64,000 nt of DNA, from contig JBGTJE010000078.1 of the NCBI GenBank assembly GCA_041745295.1, positions 30,120 through 94,119 of the forward strand, in the 5' to 3' direction. Below are positions 30,756-40,743 of this stretch, piece by piece. Under the pieces are notes generated by a model, which worked only from the letters and a program-made list of their open reading frames with translations, was not told the DNA's origin and made no database searches. The stretch is from JANMEB01 sp041745295 (GTDB lineage: Bacteria; Planctomycetota; Planctomycetia; Pirellulales; Pirellulaceae). The translations under genes and the position numbers were made by a program. How positions within the stretch are numbered: position 1 is the first letter of the stretch; each line of letters opens with the position of its first letter.

Positions 30756-33700
30756 TTATTTCACCGATAGCTCGATGCTGTTGCTATGGCTATTGAATTC
30801 GGGAGCGTACATGCACTGAATCTGGGCAAAGCCAGTTTGATATTGGCCACGCAGTTGCACGCGCACCGAATACTCGAATACGTACGTCCCGCGCGGCAAG
30901 TAATCGATGAAGAAGTGACTCGCCGTGTCGCGCGTCGATTGATAATATCCCAAACCGTCTTGGTAGCGATACTGCGAGAGGACATCGACGGGCTCGGTGC
31001 CGCTGCCGCGATAATCTTTCATATGCACGAATTCCATATCGCGATCGACACGTAATTCGATGCGAGTCACTAATTCGTCTCCCACGCCGACCGGGCCGGT
31101 GACCGGATCGAGCGTCGGACCTTTTTCAGTGTTCTTTTTGACGTAAAGTGCTTTCGTGAGTTTGAGCGGCGTATCGGTAAACGATGTAACCTTGCTCATG
31201 TCCTCAAAATACTGCCAATGCACGCTTCCCCAAGCGATATTGGGATTAGGATTGGAGACCTTGATTTGCGCTAACTCGGGAACGACCTCGATCGACGCGA
31301 ATCGATGCTCGTAATAGCCCGTGCCGGCTTCAACATCCTCTGGCTTAAGAACTTGGCCGGCGAGTTCGATCTGCACAAGTTTGTCGCTGGACAACCAATT
31401 AGTTCCTCGGCGAAGCAATGCGTAAACCGCGTCGGCGGTGGCTTTGGTCGTCTTCCACGCCTGAGTCTGCTTCTGCTTGAGCAACCAGATTTGCAATTCT
31501 TCGACCGCTGCGGCGTCGCCGGCGACTTCGTCGAAAACTTCGATCATCAGGGCTTGCGTCTCAATGGGAGCCCGATACCACCACCAGGACTGCTCCCCTT
31601 CGCGCCAATACATACCCATTTCGTCATCCGATAGACTTCGCTCGCGCAGCGATTTCACGATTTCGGCCGGCGTTTTCATATCGCCGAACCGTTTGAGGGC
31701 GATTGCCAGATGGCCTTGCGGCAATCGATCGCCGAGCGTCGGCCAATATTTCTTGGCTTGCCCTAAGAAATAATCCACTGCCGTTTGGTGTTCAGCGGCG
31801 ATCGCCTGATCCTTGAGGAAGAAGCTGCGCCCATAGAGGTACAAGCAGATCATCGGTGAGAGATGATTATCGTCGGGCTTGATTCGGGCCAATATTTCGC
31901 GGTAGGTCTCATCGATCCAGCGATCCAGCTCGGTGAGCGACTTCAATGCCGGCGCCACATCGACGTCGACACCGAGGTGCCGCAACCGACCAAAACCCGT
32001 CGTGATGTACAGCGTGATGAACTCGTTGGCCGGGCCACCGGGGAACCAGGGCCAAGTACCATCGTCGTATTGCATGTGTGCGAGCTTGTTCGCGGCAGAG
32101 CCTAGCTCGCTGTCCAAGCGATTCGCGTCGAACAGGATGCCGACGTTGCGCCGCGCCTGGCTCTCGTCGTTGGCTTCGAGCAGCCACGGCGTCTCTTGAA
32201 TCATCACGGCTTTGAGGTCTTGATTCTTGAGTAGCGGGCTGTCGAGCGCATCGGTGCCGCGCCATTGGTCAAACACGCGGCGGATTTTTGGGTCCGCGTT
32301 GGCGATATGTCGCGCCAGGGCATTGGCGTACAGCCGATTGAAGACTTGTTCGCTGCAATCGTACGGAAACTCGATCAAATACGGCAACGCCATCACGGCA
32401 TACCAAGCCGGATTGCTGGTGACTTGGACCGTGAAACTCTGGTGGGCCAGCGACTCCGATTTCGACGCTTCGCGCATCCGCGCAAAGTCAAATTTTCGCT
32501 CCTGATTGCCGCGGATCGACAGCGGCAGCGATTCGGTCACCAGGACCCGCCGGCTGATCACCGGCAAGTAGCCCTCTTCGCCATCCGACAATCGTTCCGA
32601 CGCGCCGACTGCCTTGTAGACCAACGTCCGCGCCCCGTCGGGAACATTGATTTGCCACGATAGAGATTGCGACTGGCCGGCGGGGATATCGAACGGCAAG
32701 TCGGTTTTCTGGTTGGCGAACTCGGCATCGACGCTGTCCAGCGAGACCGCGTCCGCCAGCGTCAGTCGAACCGAGCCGTTTTGTCGCGTGGCCGATTGGT
32801 TGCTGACTTTGACCGTGAACTCAATGATGTCCTTTTCGCGCAAGAATCGAGGCGCGTTGGGCTGGACCATCAAATCCTTGGCGGTAACCGTCTTGTCGCT
32901 CAAGAATCCGCTGCGCAGCTCGGCGTCGTGGGCAAAGCCCATGAACTTCCACTCGGTAAGCGCTGCGGGCATGGTGAACTCGATGCGTACCGTGCCGTTT
33001 TCGCTAATCAAATGCGGGAAGAAGAAGGCGGTTTCATTCAGATTCGTCCGTGCGGAGACTTTGCTCAGATCGGGCGGAGGCTGCGAGGGGGGCGGGACGC
33101 CGAGCGCGTTGCCGTCTTTCGCCTTTTCCTCTTTTGCCATTGAAATCGAACTGTCTGCCAGCGCCCCTTGCAATTCCATCGGCGCGGCGTTCGCGGCTTC
33201 GTCACCCAGGGCTCGGGCCGCCATCGGCGCCATTCGGCCACCACCGCCGCGCCCGAAATACATGTTCATCGAATAAGCGATGTCCGGAGGAAGATGGCGA
33301 TAGGTCAAACTCTCGTCGACGTAAGGCACTTGCCAGCCGAAGTGGAAATATTGCAACGACTTTAAATTGTTTTCGAATTGCAAGTTCCAACGGACTTGTT
33401 CGGTGCGGAATACTTCAAGGCGTTGCATCCACTGATGAGGCAAGAATGCATCGAGCGAAGCGTCGTACAGCCCAGCGACCATTTCCGCCACAGCCTTTTC
33501 CGCGTCAGGACCAGTGACGATTGCCGTCCAAGTCTCTTTGGCTCCCGGCTGAAGTTTGGAAACGAATCGCTCCCATTTCACATCGAGATGTTTGTTGCTC
33601 CACGGCACATCGATGCGCATTTGCGATAAATAAGCTCGATTTTCGCGAACGTATGTGACGCGCAAAATGAAGCCGCCGCGCATCGCCTCGCTGACCGGAA

Positions 33701-36700
33701 TGCGGACGACATGTTGCGTCTGCTTCGCGTCGGTCCAATAAGACTTAAGCAACTTTCCGCGATGCTCGACTTCAACGTACGCGGTTCCGGTTTCATAACC
33801 GGTTCCCCACAGTGCGACGAACTCTTTGCCTGGTTCAATTGTCCATGACGGAGCGGTCAACGTGTTGGCGATCTTAGTCGGGAATTGGGTTGCGGCCAAA
33901 TCGTAGACTTGGAAAACGACTTCGCTGCTGACGGCTTGTCCGAATCGATCGCGCGATTCGATGACTGCGCGGTAAGCGCCGGCAGGGAGGTTGCTCGAAA
34001 TCGTAGTTTTTCCTTCAGCATCCGACTTCCAAGCTTCCTCGGCCACGCTGTCGCCGTTGGGCCACGTATTAATGTCCGACCAGTCCGGGGGTGCGTCAGG
34101 GAGTTTTTCAGCGCTTAAATCAGGCGGTGGAACGAAATAATACCAACGGCCTGAAAGCGCCAGTCGGTGAACCTTATCGGGCGACTTGAGTTTGTAAACG
34201 CGCAACGTCCCTTCAGCGGCTTGCGCCATTCCGTCCAACGTCGTTGTGCCGACTTTGTATTCGATTGGCTTGTCAACAATTTGCCAAGGATCGATGGTAA
34301 GCGACGTCGTTAAGGCAACGTAACCCACATTGACAACTGTTGACGAAGACCGCGTTTCGCCGGTCGAATCGGTCACGTCGGCAAAGACCGTGAATTGAAA
34401 CGTCGGCTGACTCGCCTTGGGAACGGTTCGATCGGGAGTGGCCTTAAACTGAATTTGAAACGTGCCATCGATCGAGGTGGTCGTCGTTCCGTGGGCGATT
34501 TCTTGACTGGTTGTCGAAATCGGCCACCACCAGCAGCGCCAATACCACCAAGGAGGCAAGCGGACGTCGCGGACCACGCGATATTGAACGGTTGCGCCAT
34601 CGATCGGCGCGGACGTGTACGAAGTGGCCTTCCCGCTGACGTCGACTGTGTCATCGAGGCGTGGAGCAGTCTTTGGCGGATCGACCACGACGAAGAATTT
34701 GGGGCGTTTGTATTCTTCGACGCTGAAAGCGCCGTTGCCACCCGGACCATCGATCACGCGGAGAGACATCGCGCCGGTCCCTCGATCGCGCGGGGCCGTG
34801 AAGCTGCCGCTGATCGATCCATAAGCATTGGTCGTATACGTCTGCTTTTCGACCTCTTGATTGTTGTAATCGAAAAGGGCTACGGTAACTTTGCGATTGG
34901 CAAGCGTTTCGTATTTGTCGTTGGCGTGATCACCCTTGTAAGCGATCGCTTTGAACTGGACGGTTTGACCGGGGCGATAGATGGCTCGGTCGGTAAAAAA
35001 CACAGTCACTTCGAAGACCGGCTCGGAAGTACCGTAATTGCTGAGCCACATTCCGTCGACGTTGGACAGAGTTTGATTTCCGGATCGGGCCAAAAGGAAG
35101 TACCGCCGGTTTTCCTTGCCGCGCCAACGATAGATTCCGTCGGCGCCCGTTTGAACGGTCGCCTCCAGAGCAAAGAACTCGCGGCGGCCGGTGTTCTGTT
35201 GTCCCCAGATCTGAACCTCGGCTTCCGCGATCGGCTTGCCGGAATTAGCTTCCAGAACCATTCCCTCGATGCTCAGGTTGTGCTGATCGCGCGTGATGAG
35301 CGCTAGTTCGCTGACCCAGATTTCGCAAAACGAGACAGCATTTTCGCCTTGGGAGAATTCTTGGTCGTGGCTGGCAATCAAGTAATACGAGCCCGGTTTT
35401 AGGTCGTCCGGGGCAGGTAGAGACTCCTTTCGTTCTCGGTAATCGTCGGTCGCAGGCAAGTCGTTGGACCATTCCCGATCGGCCTTTTTGCTCAGCAGTT
35501 TTTGACGCTGTTCATGATCGATGTTCTCGGGGTTCCACGCTCCCGACTTGGCCCATTCGGCAAAGTCAAACGGGACCAAGCGAAAATAGACTTTGCGCAC
35601 GTTTCGATACGTGACGTCAATCGTGGGGAGCGGCTTGGACCACACGCGATCGGTGACGATGGCCGACGATTTCGCTTCGATCGTGGCTACGATATTTCTG
35701 CAGCGATTGGAAAAAAGGCTGTTGGGGAATCGTTTGATGGTCTGGAGCGCAATTTCTCGAGCCTCGACCAGTTTGTTTTGCGATTGCAGAAGTGACACCC
35801 AATGTCCTGCGGCGGCCGAGGAGATTTCTTGGCCGATGTTCGCATCGATAAATTTTTGGAGCGCCGCGACGAAGCGGGAGTCCTTTTCTTCGCCGTAGGC
35901 TTCGGCGTGGCCAAACACAAGTCGCGCCAAGTCGACGTCCAATCGCGCCAGCGGCGAATCGTCCTTGGCGTGAAAGCTGAGCAGTTCTTGGTACAGTCGC
36001 AGTGCGTTGACGGTCGGCGAAGTCGAATCGGTTGGAAGTTGCCAGGCTAAGAAATCTTCGGCCGATGAGAAAATCGCAGTATCGGCGGCCAAGTCGAAAG
36101 CATTCTGGGGGCGCGAACGCTGCTCGGCCAACGCGTAAAAGGTAATGGCCTCAAACGCGATAAAGTCGAACAACGTCGGGCGATAGTCGTCAGGAATCGT
36201 TCCCGCATCCAGCAATTCCGCGTAGTCCTGGATTGGTATGTTTTGTAGCGCGGCTCGATCCGTAAGTGCCGCGGTGAACAGTTTATCGGCTTCTGCCAAG
36301 ATTCGATTGAGATCCCAGGTTGCAAAGTCTTCGCCGGGAGCGACCGATGTTTGCGTTCGTTGCATGAACTGCCAGCGATTTTGCTGATAATAGTTCCAAT
36401 ACCAATTGGCCAGAATCGCCTTGAGCACCGAACGGATGGCTTCTGGATACTGGTCGACTTCTTTTTGCAGGAGCTTAATCGAGACGGCTTGATCGCCCCC
36501 TTCGATTTGGCTCTGAATTTGGTGCTTGCGGCAGACCGCGCGGATGGCTTCATCGTAGTCTTTGTCCGCAAGTGCGGACTGATAGATGGCGTCCAGGGCT
36601 TCGATGGCCGTCTTGGGCAAGCTTTTCCCTAACGCGTCGTCGACTCTTTTCCACATCTCTTGGCGCTCATCGCTTTTCGCCTCGTCCCTCCAAGTCGGCC

Positions 36701-36839
36701 CGATTGTAACCGCCGGATTCACGACTGCCGCGCCATTATCGCGCGGCGACTCTGTAACGGGATCTTTTTTTGCCGTAGGACCCTGGCAGGTTCCGGCGAC
36801 GACCACGAGCAATAGCCCATAAAGTCCGAGGCGAATCAT
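30756..36839 (-). CDS. Giant alpha-2-macroglobulin family protein
   Basis: The product is 2027 residues; ATG 36839 is preceded by AGGAGA. An N-terminal hydrophobic signal ends in AGTC, a poor lipobox, so anchoring is uncertain. Residues to about 400 are helical (TPR-like). Then come macroglobulin and carboxypeptidase-like beta-sandwich domains, for example SIEGMVLEANSGKPIAEAEVQIW and YRPGQTVQFKAIAYKG. A Gly/Met/Ala-rich bait-like region is at about 1220-1300. The core A2M domain follows (TEWKFMGFAHD). The thioester site CSEQ is at C1495-Q1498, keeping the reactive Cys and Gln. The complement-like toroid follows (MQYDDGTWPWFPGG). In other bacteria such proteins trap foreign proteases in the periplasm, usually beside pbpC, which is absent here. 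The Tat amidase is downstream in the same unit. Confidence 0.88.
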   Translation of the reverse strand: MIRLGLYGLLLVVVAGTCQGPTAKKDPVTESPRDNGAAVVNPAVTIGPTWRDEAKSDERQEMWKRVDDALGKSLPKTAIEALDAIYQSALADKDYDEAIRAVCRKHQIQSQIEGGDQAVSIKLLQKEVDQYPEAIRSVLKAILANWYWNYYQQNRWQFMQRTQTSVAPGEDFATWDLNRILAEADKLFTAALTDRAALQNIPIQDYAELLDAGTIPDDYRPTLFDFIAFEAITFYALAEQRSRPQNAFDLAADTAIFSSAEDFLAWQLPTDSTSPTVNALRLYQELLSFHAKDDSPLARLDVDLARLVFGHAEAYGEEKDSRFVAALQKFIDANIGQEISSAAAGHWVSLLQSQNKLVEAREIALQTIKRFPNSLFSNRCRNIVATIEAKSSAIVTDRVWSKPLPTIDVTYRNVRKVYFRLVPFDFAEWAKSGAWNPENIDHEQRQKLLSKKADREWSNDLPATDDYRERKESLPAPDDLKPGSYYLIASHDQEFSQGENAVSFCEIWVSELALITRDQHNLSIEGMVLEANSGKPIAEAEVQIWGQQNTGRREFFALEATVQTGADGIYRWRGKENRRYFLLARSGNQTLSNVDGMWLSNYGTSEPVFEVTVFFTDRAIYRPGQTVQFKAIAYKGDHANDKYETLANRKVTVALFDYNNQEVEKQTYTTNAYGSISGSFTAPRDRGTGAMSLRVIDGPGGNGAFSVEEYKRPKFFVVVDPPKTAPRLDDTVDVSGKATSYTSAPIDGATVQYRVVRDVRLPPWWYWRCWWWPISTTSQEIAHGTTTTSIDGTFQIQFKATPDRTVPKASQPTFQFTVFADVTDSTGETRSSSTVVNVGYVALTTSLTIDPWQIVDKPIEYKVGTTTLDGMAQAAEGTLRVYKLKSPDKVHRLALSGRWYYFVPPPDLSAEKLPDAPPDWSDINTWPNGDSVAEEAWKSDAEGKTTISSNLPAGAYRAVIESRDRFGQAVSSEVVFQVYDLAATQFPTKIANTLTAPSWTIEPGKEFVALWGTGYETGTAYVEVEHRGKLLKSYWTDAKQTQHVVRIPVSEAMRGGFILRVTYVRENRAYLSQMRIDVPWSNKHLDVKWERFVSKLQPGAKETWTAIVTGPDAEKAVAEMVAGLYDASLDAFLPHQWMQRLEVFRTEQVRWNLQFENNLKSLQYFHFGWQVPYVDESLTYRHLPPDIAYSMNMYFGRGGGGRMAPMAARALGDEAANAAPMELQGALADSSISMAKEEKAKDGNALGVPPPSQPPPDLSKVSARTNLNETAFFFPHLISENGTVRIEFTMPAALTEWKFMGFAHDAELRSGFLSDKTVTAKDLMVQPNAPRFLREKDIIEFTVKVSNQSATRQNGSVRLTLADAVSLDSVDAEFANQKTDLPFDIPAGQSQSLSWQINVPDGARTLVYKAVGASERLSDGEEGYLPVISRRVLVTESLPLSIRGNQERKFDFARMREASKSESLAHQSFTVQVTSNPAWYAVMALPYLIEFPYDCSEQVFNRLYANALARHIANADPKIRRVFDQWRGTDALDSPLLKNQDLKAVMIQETPWLLEANDESQARRNVGILFDANRLDSELGSAANKLAHMQYDDGTWPWFPGGPANEFITLYITTGFGRLRHLGVDVDVAPALKSLTELDRWIDETYREILARIKPDDNHLSPMICLYLYGRSFFLKDQAIAAEHQTAVDYFLGQAKKYWPTLGDRLPQGHLAIALKRFGDMKTPAEIVKSLRERSLSDDEMGMYWREGEQSWWWYRAPIETQALMIEVFDEVAGDAAAVEELQIWLLKQKQTQAWKTTKATADAVYALLRRGTNWLSSDKLVQIELAGQVLKPEDVEAGTGYYEHRFASIEVVPELAQIKVSNPNPNIAWGSVHWQYFEDMSKVTSFTDTPLKLTKALYVKKNTEKGPTLDPVTGPVGVGDELVTRIELRVDRDMEFVHMKDYRGSGTEPVDVLSQYRYQDGLGYYQSTRDTASHFFIDYLPRGTYVFEYSVRVQLRGQYQTGFAQIQCMYAPEFNSHSNSIELSVK

Positions 36840-36973
36840 GGCGCATTTTCTCCTAAGTTCCACGCGAATTTGGCCCGATCCAGCCAACACCATAACATGG
36901 CCCCGGTTGGTCCCCGACGAGAGTTAGACATCTTAACCGTTCGTTTCGTTTCAAAAAACGACCAGTAATTATT

Positions 36974-37714
36974 TCAATCGGTATGCCGACGAGTGAGTTG
37001 ATCGCGGATTTCGGCGGCCTGCTCGTATTGTTCGGCGGCAATTGCGTCGTTCAAACGTTCGCGCAGCGTTCGTCCGACGGAGTATTCCGTGCGAATCGTC
37101 TCGCGGAACTCGGAAAGTCGTTGCACCAACTCGTCGTCATCGAATTGTTCTTCGACTTCGAATGCGGCAAAAACTTGGCGAAGTTGGTCCAAGCCTTGAT
37201 TGATTTCTTCAATGGCTTGCTCCGCACCGGCGTTGGATTCGAAGCAGCGTAGCGCCGCGGCCTTGATGCGATGATAGAGCACAAACGGACGGTACTGCTC
37301 GTGCGATACAGTCCATTCCTCGTTGGGCGAATGGAGTTTGCAAAAGTCCATGAGCGAAATCGTGTGATCAGCGTCCTGGATAGCGGCGTCAAATCGCTTA
37401 AGCTGCAGCCAACAAACGCGGCGATGGTAAAACTGGACAAATTCGCGATCGATCTCACTGCATTGCTCTTCGCTAAGCACGAATTCGTCGCCGTGCTGTT
37501 GAGCTTTTTGCTTCATGAACTGCAGGTAGGTGGGTTCACCTCCCGGGCGCCAACCGTCGGGCCGATCGGCAACCTCGAGTTGCAACAGCCCCAGATCGAT
37601 GCGCAACTGAATGACGTCCCGGTCCGGCAACGTCAACAAACGAACGCTTACCGCCTGAGGGTCGAACGTCCATTGTTTGAGGATCGGATCGATATTGTTC
37701 TGTTCGCTATCCAT
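36974..37714 (-). CDS. UVR-motif protein of unknown function
   Basis: The product is 246 residues with no signal peptide. The body is helical, with a stretch (QFYHRRVCWLQLKRFDAAI) like a TPR unit. The end (about 213-243) is a UvrB/UvrC-type UVR motif: TLRERLNDAIAAEQYEQAAE. UVR motifs are short helical hairpins that mediate protein contacts, for example in UvrB, UvrC and McsA. It may be an adaptor, but the partner is not known. It follows the arfB gene after about 80 bases and precedes the macroglobulin by 134 bases. I recognise this arrangement as one seen in planctomycetes, without a known function. Confidence 0.7.
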   Translation of the reverse strand: MDSEQNNIDPILKQWTFDPQAVSVRLLTLPDRDVIQLRIDLGLLQLEVADRPDGWRPGGEPTYLQFMKQKAQQHGDEFVLSEEQCSEIDREFVQFYHRRVCWLQLKRFDAAIQDADHTISLMDFCKLHSPNEEWTVSHEQYRPFVLYHRIKAAALRCFESNAGAEQAIEEINQGLDQLRQVFAAFEVEEQFDDDELVQRLSEFRETIRTEYSVGRTLRERLNDAIAAEQYEQAAEIRDQLTRRHTD

Positions 37715-37793
37715 TCCCGGCCGCGTGGGGACGAAAGAAGTGAATTATACCGCCCTGCCCTCGACCTGCCAGTTCGTGGCGCAGCGCGATCGA

Positions 37794-38216
37794 TCAATCG
37801 CTGGTTCCAGGCCCGCGGCGCAGGTGTTTTTGGACCGACTGGTGCTTCTTGTTGGCGAGTCGGCGCAACTTGGACGACTTCGTTTGCCGCGTTGCGATGC
37901 GCCGTTTCGGAGGGTGTTCGACGGCGACTAGCATCGCGCGCAGTTTATCCAAGCAATCGGCGATGTTGCGAGCTTGGTCGCGAAATCGCTGACTCGTTAG
38001 GATGAGTTCGCCATGTTGATTGATGCGCCCGGCGAACTTTTGTCGAAACCTCCGTTTGACGTCATCGGGAACGCCGCGCGAGGCGTCCAGCGACCAAGTC
38101 AGGACGGCCTTGGAATTGACCTTGTTGACGTTTTGGCCGCCGGGTCCCGATGCGCGCGCAAAGGTCAAGCGAATTTCGTCGCTGGTGATGTTGATCTTGG
38201 GTGAGACTCGCAGCAT
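37794..38216 (-). CDS. arfB: Alternative ribosome-rescue factor ArfB (YaeJ)
   Basis: The product is 140 residues. The release-factor-like domain has FARASGPGGQNVNKVNSKA, with the catalytic GGQ at 26-28. It ends in a basic tail (KSSKLRRLANKKHQSVQKHLRRG) that in ArfB occupies the empty mRNA channel of stalled ribosomes. The protein hydrolyses the peptidyl-tRNA on non-stop complexes. Length and tail fit ArfB, not a full-length release factor. It lies downstream of the sugar isomerase gene by 67 bases on the same strand. Confidence 0.88.
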   Translation of the reverse strand: MLRVSPKINITSDEIRLTFARASGPGGQNVNKVNSKAVLTWSLDASRGVPDDVKRRFRQKFAGRINQHGELILTSQRFRDQARNIADCLDKLRAMLVAVEHPPKRRIATRQTKSSKLRRLANKKHQSVQKHLRRGPGTSD

Positions 38217-38282
38217 CGAAGCAAATTAGCTTTCCGCAGCCCGCGAATCCAGGGGACAACCCGCGACGGAAAGAAACAGGGA

Positions 38283-39149
38283 CTACAATCGACCGAGCGC
38301 CGAAAGGTCGAGCGCGGCGGTTTCCGCAGGCGCGTGACGGGGCGCGGGGGCAAACAGATCGGGAATCCGCCGCGTCAGTTCATCCAGCAATTGAAATCCG
38401 TCGAGCGAGGCGATGTCTTCGCCGTAAAATTCAAACTCGTAAAACCCGCAATAACCGGCCTGTTCGAGCGCGCGAATCCAAGCGGTCAGGGGGAGCGTTC
38501 CTTCTCCGGGTAGGCATCGATTCTGCTCACAGTGTTGGCCGCAGCGACGGTCCGCGAGCTGCACCAAAGCCAGCCGATCGAGACTGGCGATCAGCGCCGA
38601 CTGCAAATCGGGATCGCACCCAAAGTTATATAGGTCCAATACGATGCCCAATTGGGATCGGGGAAAAGGCGCAACAAATTCAAGCGCCGCGTGAATTTGA
38701 TCGAGAAAAGTAAATGCACCGCCGCTCGCCAAAGGCATTGGCTCTAGCGCCAGGCGAACGCCGTAGTCGTGGGCCACCGGGATTAACTCACCGATCGCCG
38801 CGTTGAGGAGGCGAAGTGCATGGCTGCGCGTATGGCCGTTATTGGAACCCGGGTGCACAATCAAGCAACTCGCCTGCAGAATCGACGCCGAGCGAATCGC
38901 TGCCACGGCGTCCTCGAGGGCTTCGGCAAAACTCAGGCCGTCGCTGCCGGTGAATCCTCCGACCCATTGCAAGCTCGAGACCTTCAGGCCGGCCGCTTCG
39001 ATCGTCTCGCTGACCGTGTGGTCACAATAATCCGAAATCTTGTGCCGCCAAACGCCGATTCCGTGATAGCCAAGTGTCGAATAGCGAGCGACATCTTCCA
39101 AGAAATTCCAGCGAAAGGTGGAAACCTCGTTGATCGATATTCGGTTCAT
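38283..39149 (-). CDS. Sugar phosphate isomerase/epimerase (AP endonuclease 2-like TIM barrel)
   Basis: The product is 288 residues with the xylose-isomerase-like TIM-barrel fold: WNFLEDVARYSTLGYHGIGVW near 14-34, CLIVHPGSNNGHTRSH near 94, VRLALEPMPLASGGAFTF near 130, LGIVLDLYNFGCDP near 166, VQLADRRCGQ near 193 and YEFEFYGED near 242. The Glu, His and Asp residues in these strands are the expected metal ligands. Substrate unknown; many planctomycete members handle keto-sugars or inositols. It heads the minus-strand group arfB, UVR protein and macroglobulin. Confidence 0.82.
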   Translation of the reverse strand: MNRISINEVSTFRWNFLEDVARYSTLGYHGIGVWRHKISDYCDHTVSETIEAAGLKVSSLQWVGGFTGSDGLSFAEALEDAVAAIRSASILQASCLIVHPGSNNGHTRSHALRLLNAAIGELIPVAHDYGVRLALEPMPLASGGAFTFLDQIHAALEFVAPFPRSQLGIVLDLYNFGCDPDLQSALIASLDRLALVQLADRRCGQHCEQNRCLPGEGTLPLTAWIRALEQAGYCGFYEFEFYGEDIASLDGFQLLDELTRRIPDLFAPAPRHAPAETAALDLSALGRL

Positions 39150-39540
39150 TGTCAGCCCGGTCGAGAAACGGTGAAGTCGATTGGCAATCGTGGTTTCCGC
39201 GAGGGCACAGTATGCAATGCTCGTTGCAATATGTAAACGTGACTTCAGCCACCGGTGTCGCCGAGAGTGCTTGCATCAAAAAAACCGTCCGAACTGGCGA
39301 GCAAACAATCCCCAGCGCGGCTTGTCAAATTCAGCGCGGGGGCTATCATGGAGCCGCCGACTGAAGGTACATCCGGAATTTCATCGCGCGGCTCGCTTTG
39401 GCAACCATGGATTGCAGTCGCTGGCCAGCATCCACAGCTGGTATTCGCGCTCGACGGGCAGATCCGATCGCCAATGGAGCGGTCTCGGCAAGCGACTCGT
39501 CACGACCCGGGAAAATACCTTCCAAAGGAAAGGAGTCGCC

Positions 39541-39816
39541 ATGGGATTTTTGGCGACCGAAGGCTCAAAGTTCGGCGGACGCGTGGATTTCTGCGATGCA
39601 GATGTCGAACAACGCGTGCGGACATTCTTGAACAGTCGACATTTTCCGGCCTTTCGTCGGCTCAAAGTCGATGTGGAAAACGGATCGGTGCGATTATCCG
39701 GAATCTTGACGACGTTTTACGAGAAACAAGTCGCTCTCAATTCTTGCCAACGGGTCGCTGGCGTGCTCCACCTGATCGACGAAATTGGCGTCGGCAGCAA
39801 GCCACTCAAGGGCTAA
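39541..39816 (+). CDS. Small BON-domain protein
   Basis: The product is 91 residues. ATG 39541 is preceded by AAAGGAG at five bases; a longer open frame upstream is not supported. The sequence DVEQRVRTFLNSRHFPAFRRLKVDVENGSVRLSG with ILTTFYEKQVALNSCQRVAGVLHLIDEI is a single BON (bacterial OsmY and nodulation) domain: a helix, a strand with a conserved Gly, and a helix. BON domains bind membranes or ligands. There is no signal peptide, so it is probably cytosolic. Its stop overlaps that of the TraB-like gene by four bases (convergent). Confidence 0.78.
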   Translation: MGFLATEGSKFGGRVDFCDADVEQRVRTFLNSRHFPAFRRLKVDVENGSVRLSGILTTFYEKQVALNSCQRVAGVLHLIDEIGVGSKPLKG

Positions 39817-40721
39817 CGTTTGCGCAGTTTCCAAGCCTCGGACCAAAAGCGACCCGCTCGCTGAAGCTTGAATTCGTCGAAGAGCTGCTGTTGAAACTCG
39901 GGCATGTGTCCGGCGCCGTAAAAAATCGCCAGCTTCGACTTGCCCTCGTCGAGCTGTTCCTGCAAGACTTCGAGAGCTTTGCGATTGCGGTGCGTGATGA
40001 TCGTCGAACCATTCTTGCCGCGAAAGATCATCATGCCCCCTTCAATGTCCTTCATTTGCTTGGCCATCAACCGCCGGATATCAAGCGTCGGGTCGTCGGA
40101 GAAAACGGACAACAGTAAGTCGGCTTGATTGATCTCACCCGCGTTTTGCTGGGCAATGCTCTGCCCGATCGCGCGCAAAAAGTACTTGCCAAAACTTTCG
40201 TCGTTCTCCGCCATGCAGGCTAAGAATTCCTCGGGACTCATATCGGCGTGAACGAAATTTTCCTTGGAATAGTCGACATGGTCCAGTTGGAACTCTAATT
40301 CCAAAATGGCCTTCAGTCCCAATTGAAGTGCGGCAACTGGATTCAGGCCGTCGTCCATCCGCCCACCTTTCGGTATCCGCGTACCCTTGGGGGCGACGAG
40401 TTCGTAAAGCACCGCGTCGTATCCCTCGAACAACGTATTCAAGCTGGCGTAGTATTCGGGCTCGCCGACGTGGACAACTCCCACGAGGTCGACGTAAAAC
40501 GGCTCCCCTTTGGCATTTTTGCCCTCGTATCGTGTCACCGAAGTCTCGAGGGAGATCGGCCTTTTTTTCCCATCGACTCGGATTCGAATGAAATCTGAAA
40601 ACGAATCCTGTTTTTTCAGGCTGGCTTTCGGCTGTCGCGGCGGCACGTCTTGCGCAACGAGGACTGCGGCGGATAAGCCGAAGATTGAAACCGCCGCCCA
40701 GTATCCGAATTGCTTCAACAT
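39813..40721 (-). CDS. TraB/TIKI-like putative protease, exported
   Basis: The product is 302 residues with a signal peptide (hydrophobic residues about 8-22, likely cleavage near VLVAQ). The family marks are VDLVGVVHVGEPEYYASLNTL near 77-97, YDAVLYELVAPKGTRIP near 100-116, and the C-terminal KLAIFYGAGHMPEFQQQL near 265-282. They match the TraB/GumN/TIKI superfamily, in which conserved GX2H, Glu and GX2H elements form a metal-dependent protease-like site. Bacterial substrates are unknown. The adjacent BON-domain gene is convergent and overlaps the end by four bases. Confidence 0.8.
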   Translation of the reverse strand: MLKQFGYWAAVSIFGLSAAVLVAQDVPPRQPKASLKKQDSFSDFIRIRVDGKKRPISLETSVTRYEGKNAKGEPFYVDLVGVVHVGEPEYYASLNTLFEGYDAVLYELVAPKGTRIPKGGRMDDGLNPVAALQLGLKAILELEFQLDHVDYSKENFVHADMSPEEFLACMAENDESFGKYFLRAIGQSIAQQNAGEINQADLLLSVFSDDPTLDIRRLMAKQMKDIEGGMMIFRGKNGSTIITHRNRKALEVLQEQLDEGKSKLAIFYGAGHMPEFQQQLFDEFKLQRAGRFWSEAWKLRKR

Positions 40722-40743
40722 TTGCTTAATCGCTGGGTTAGCC

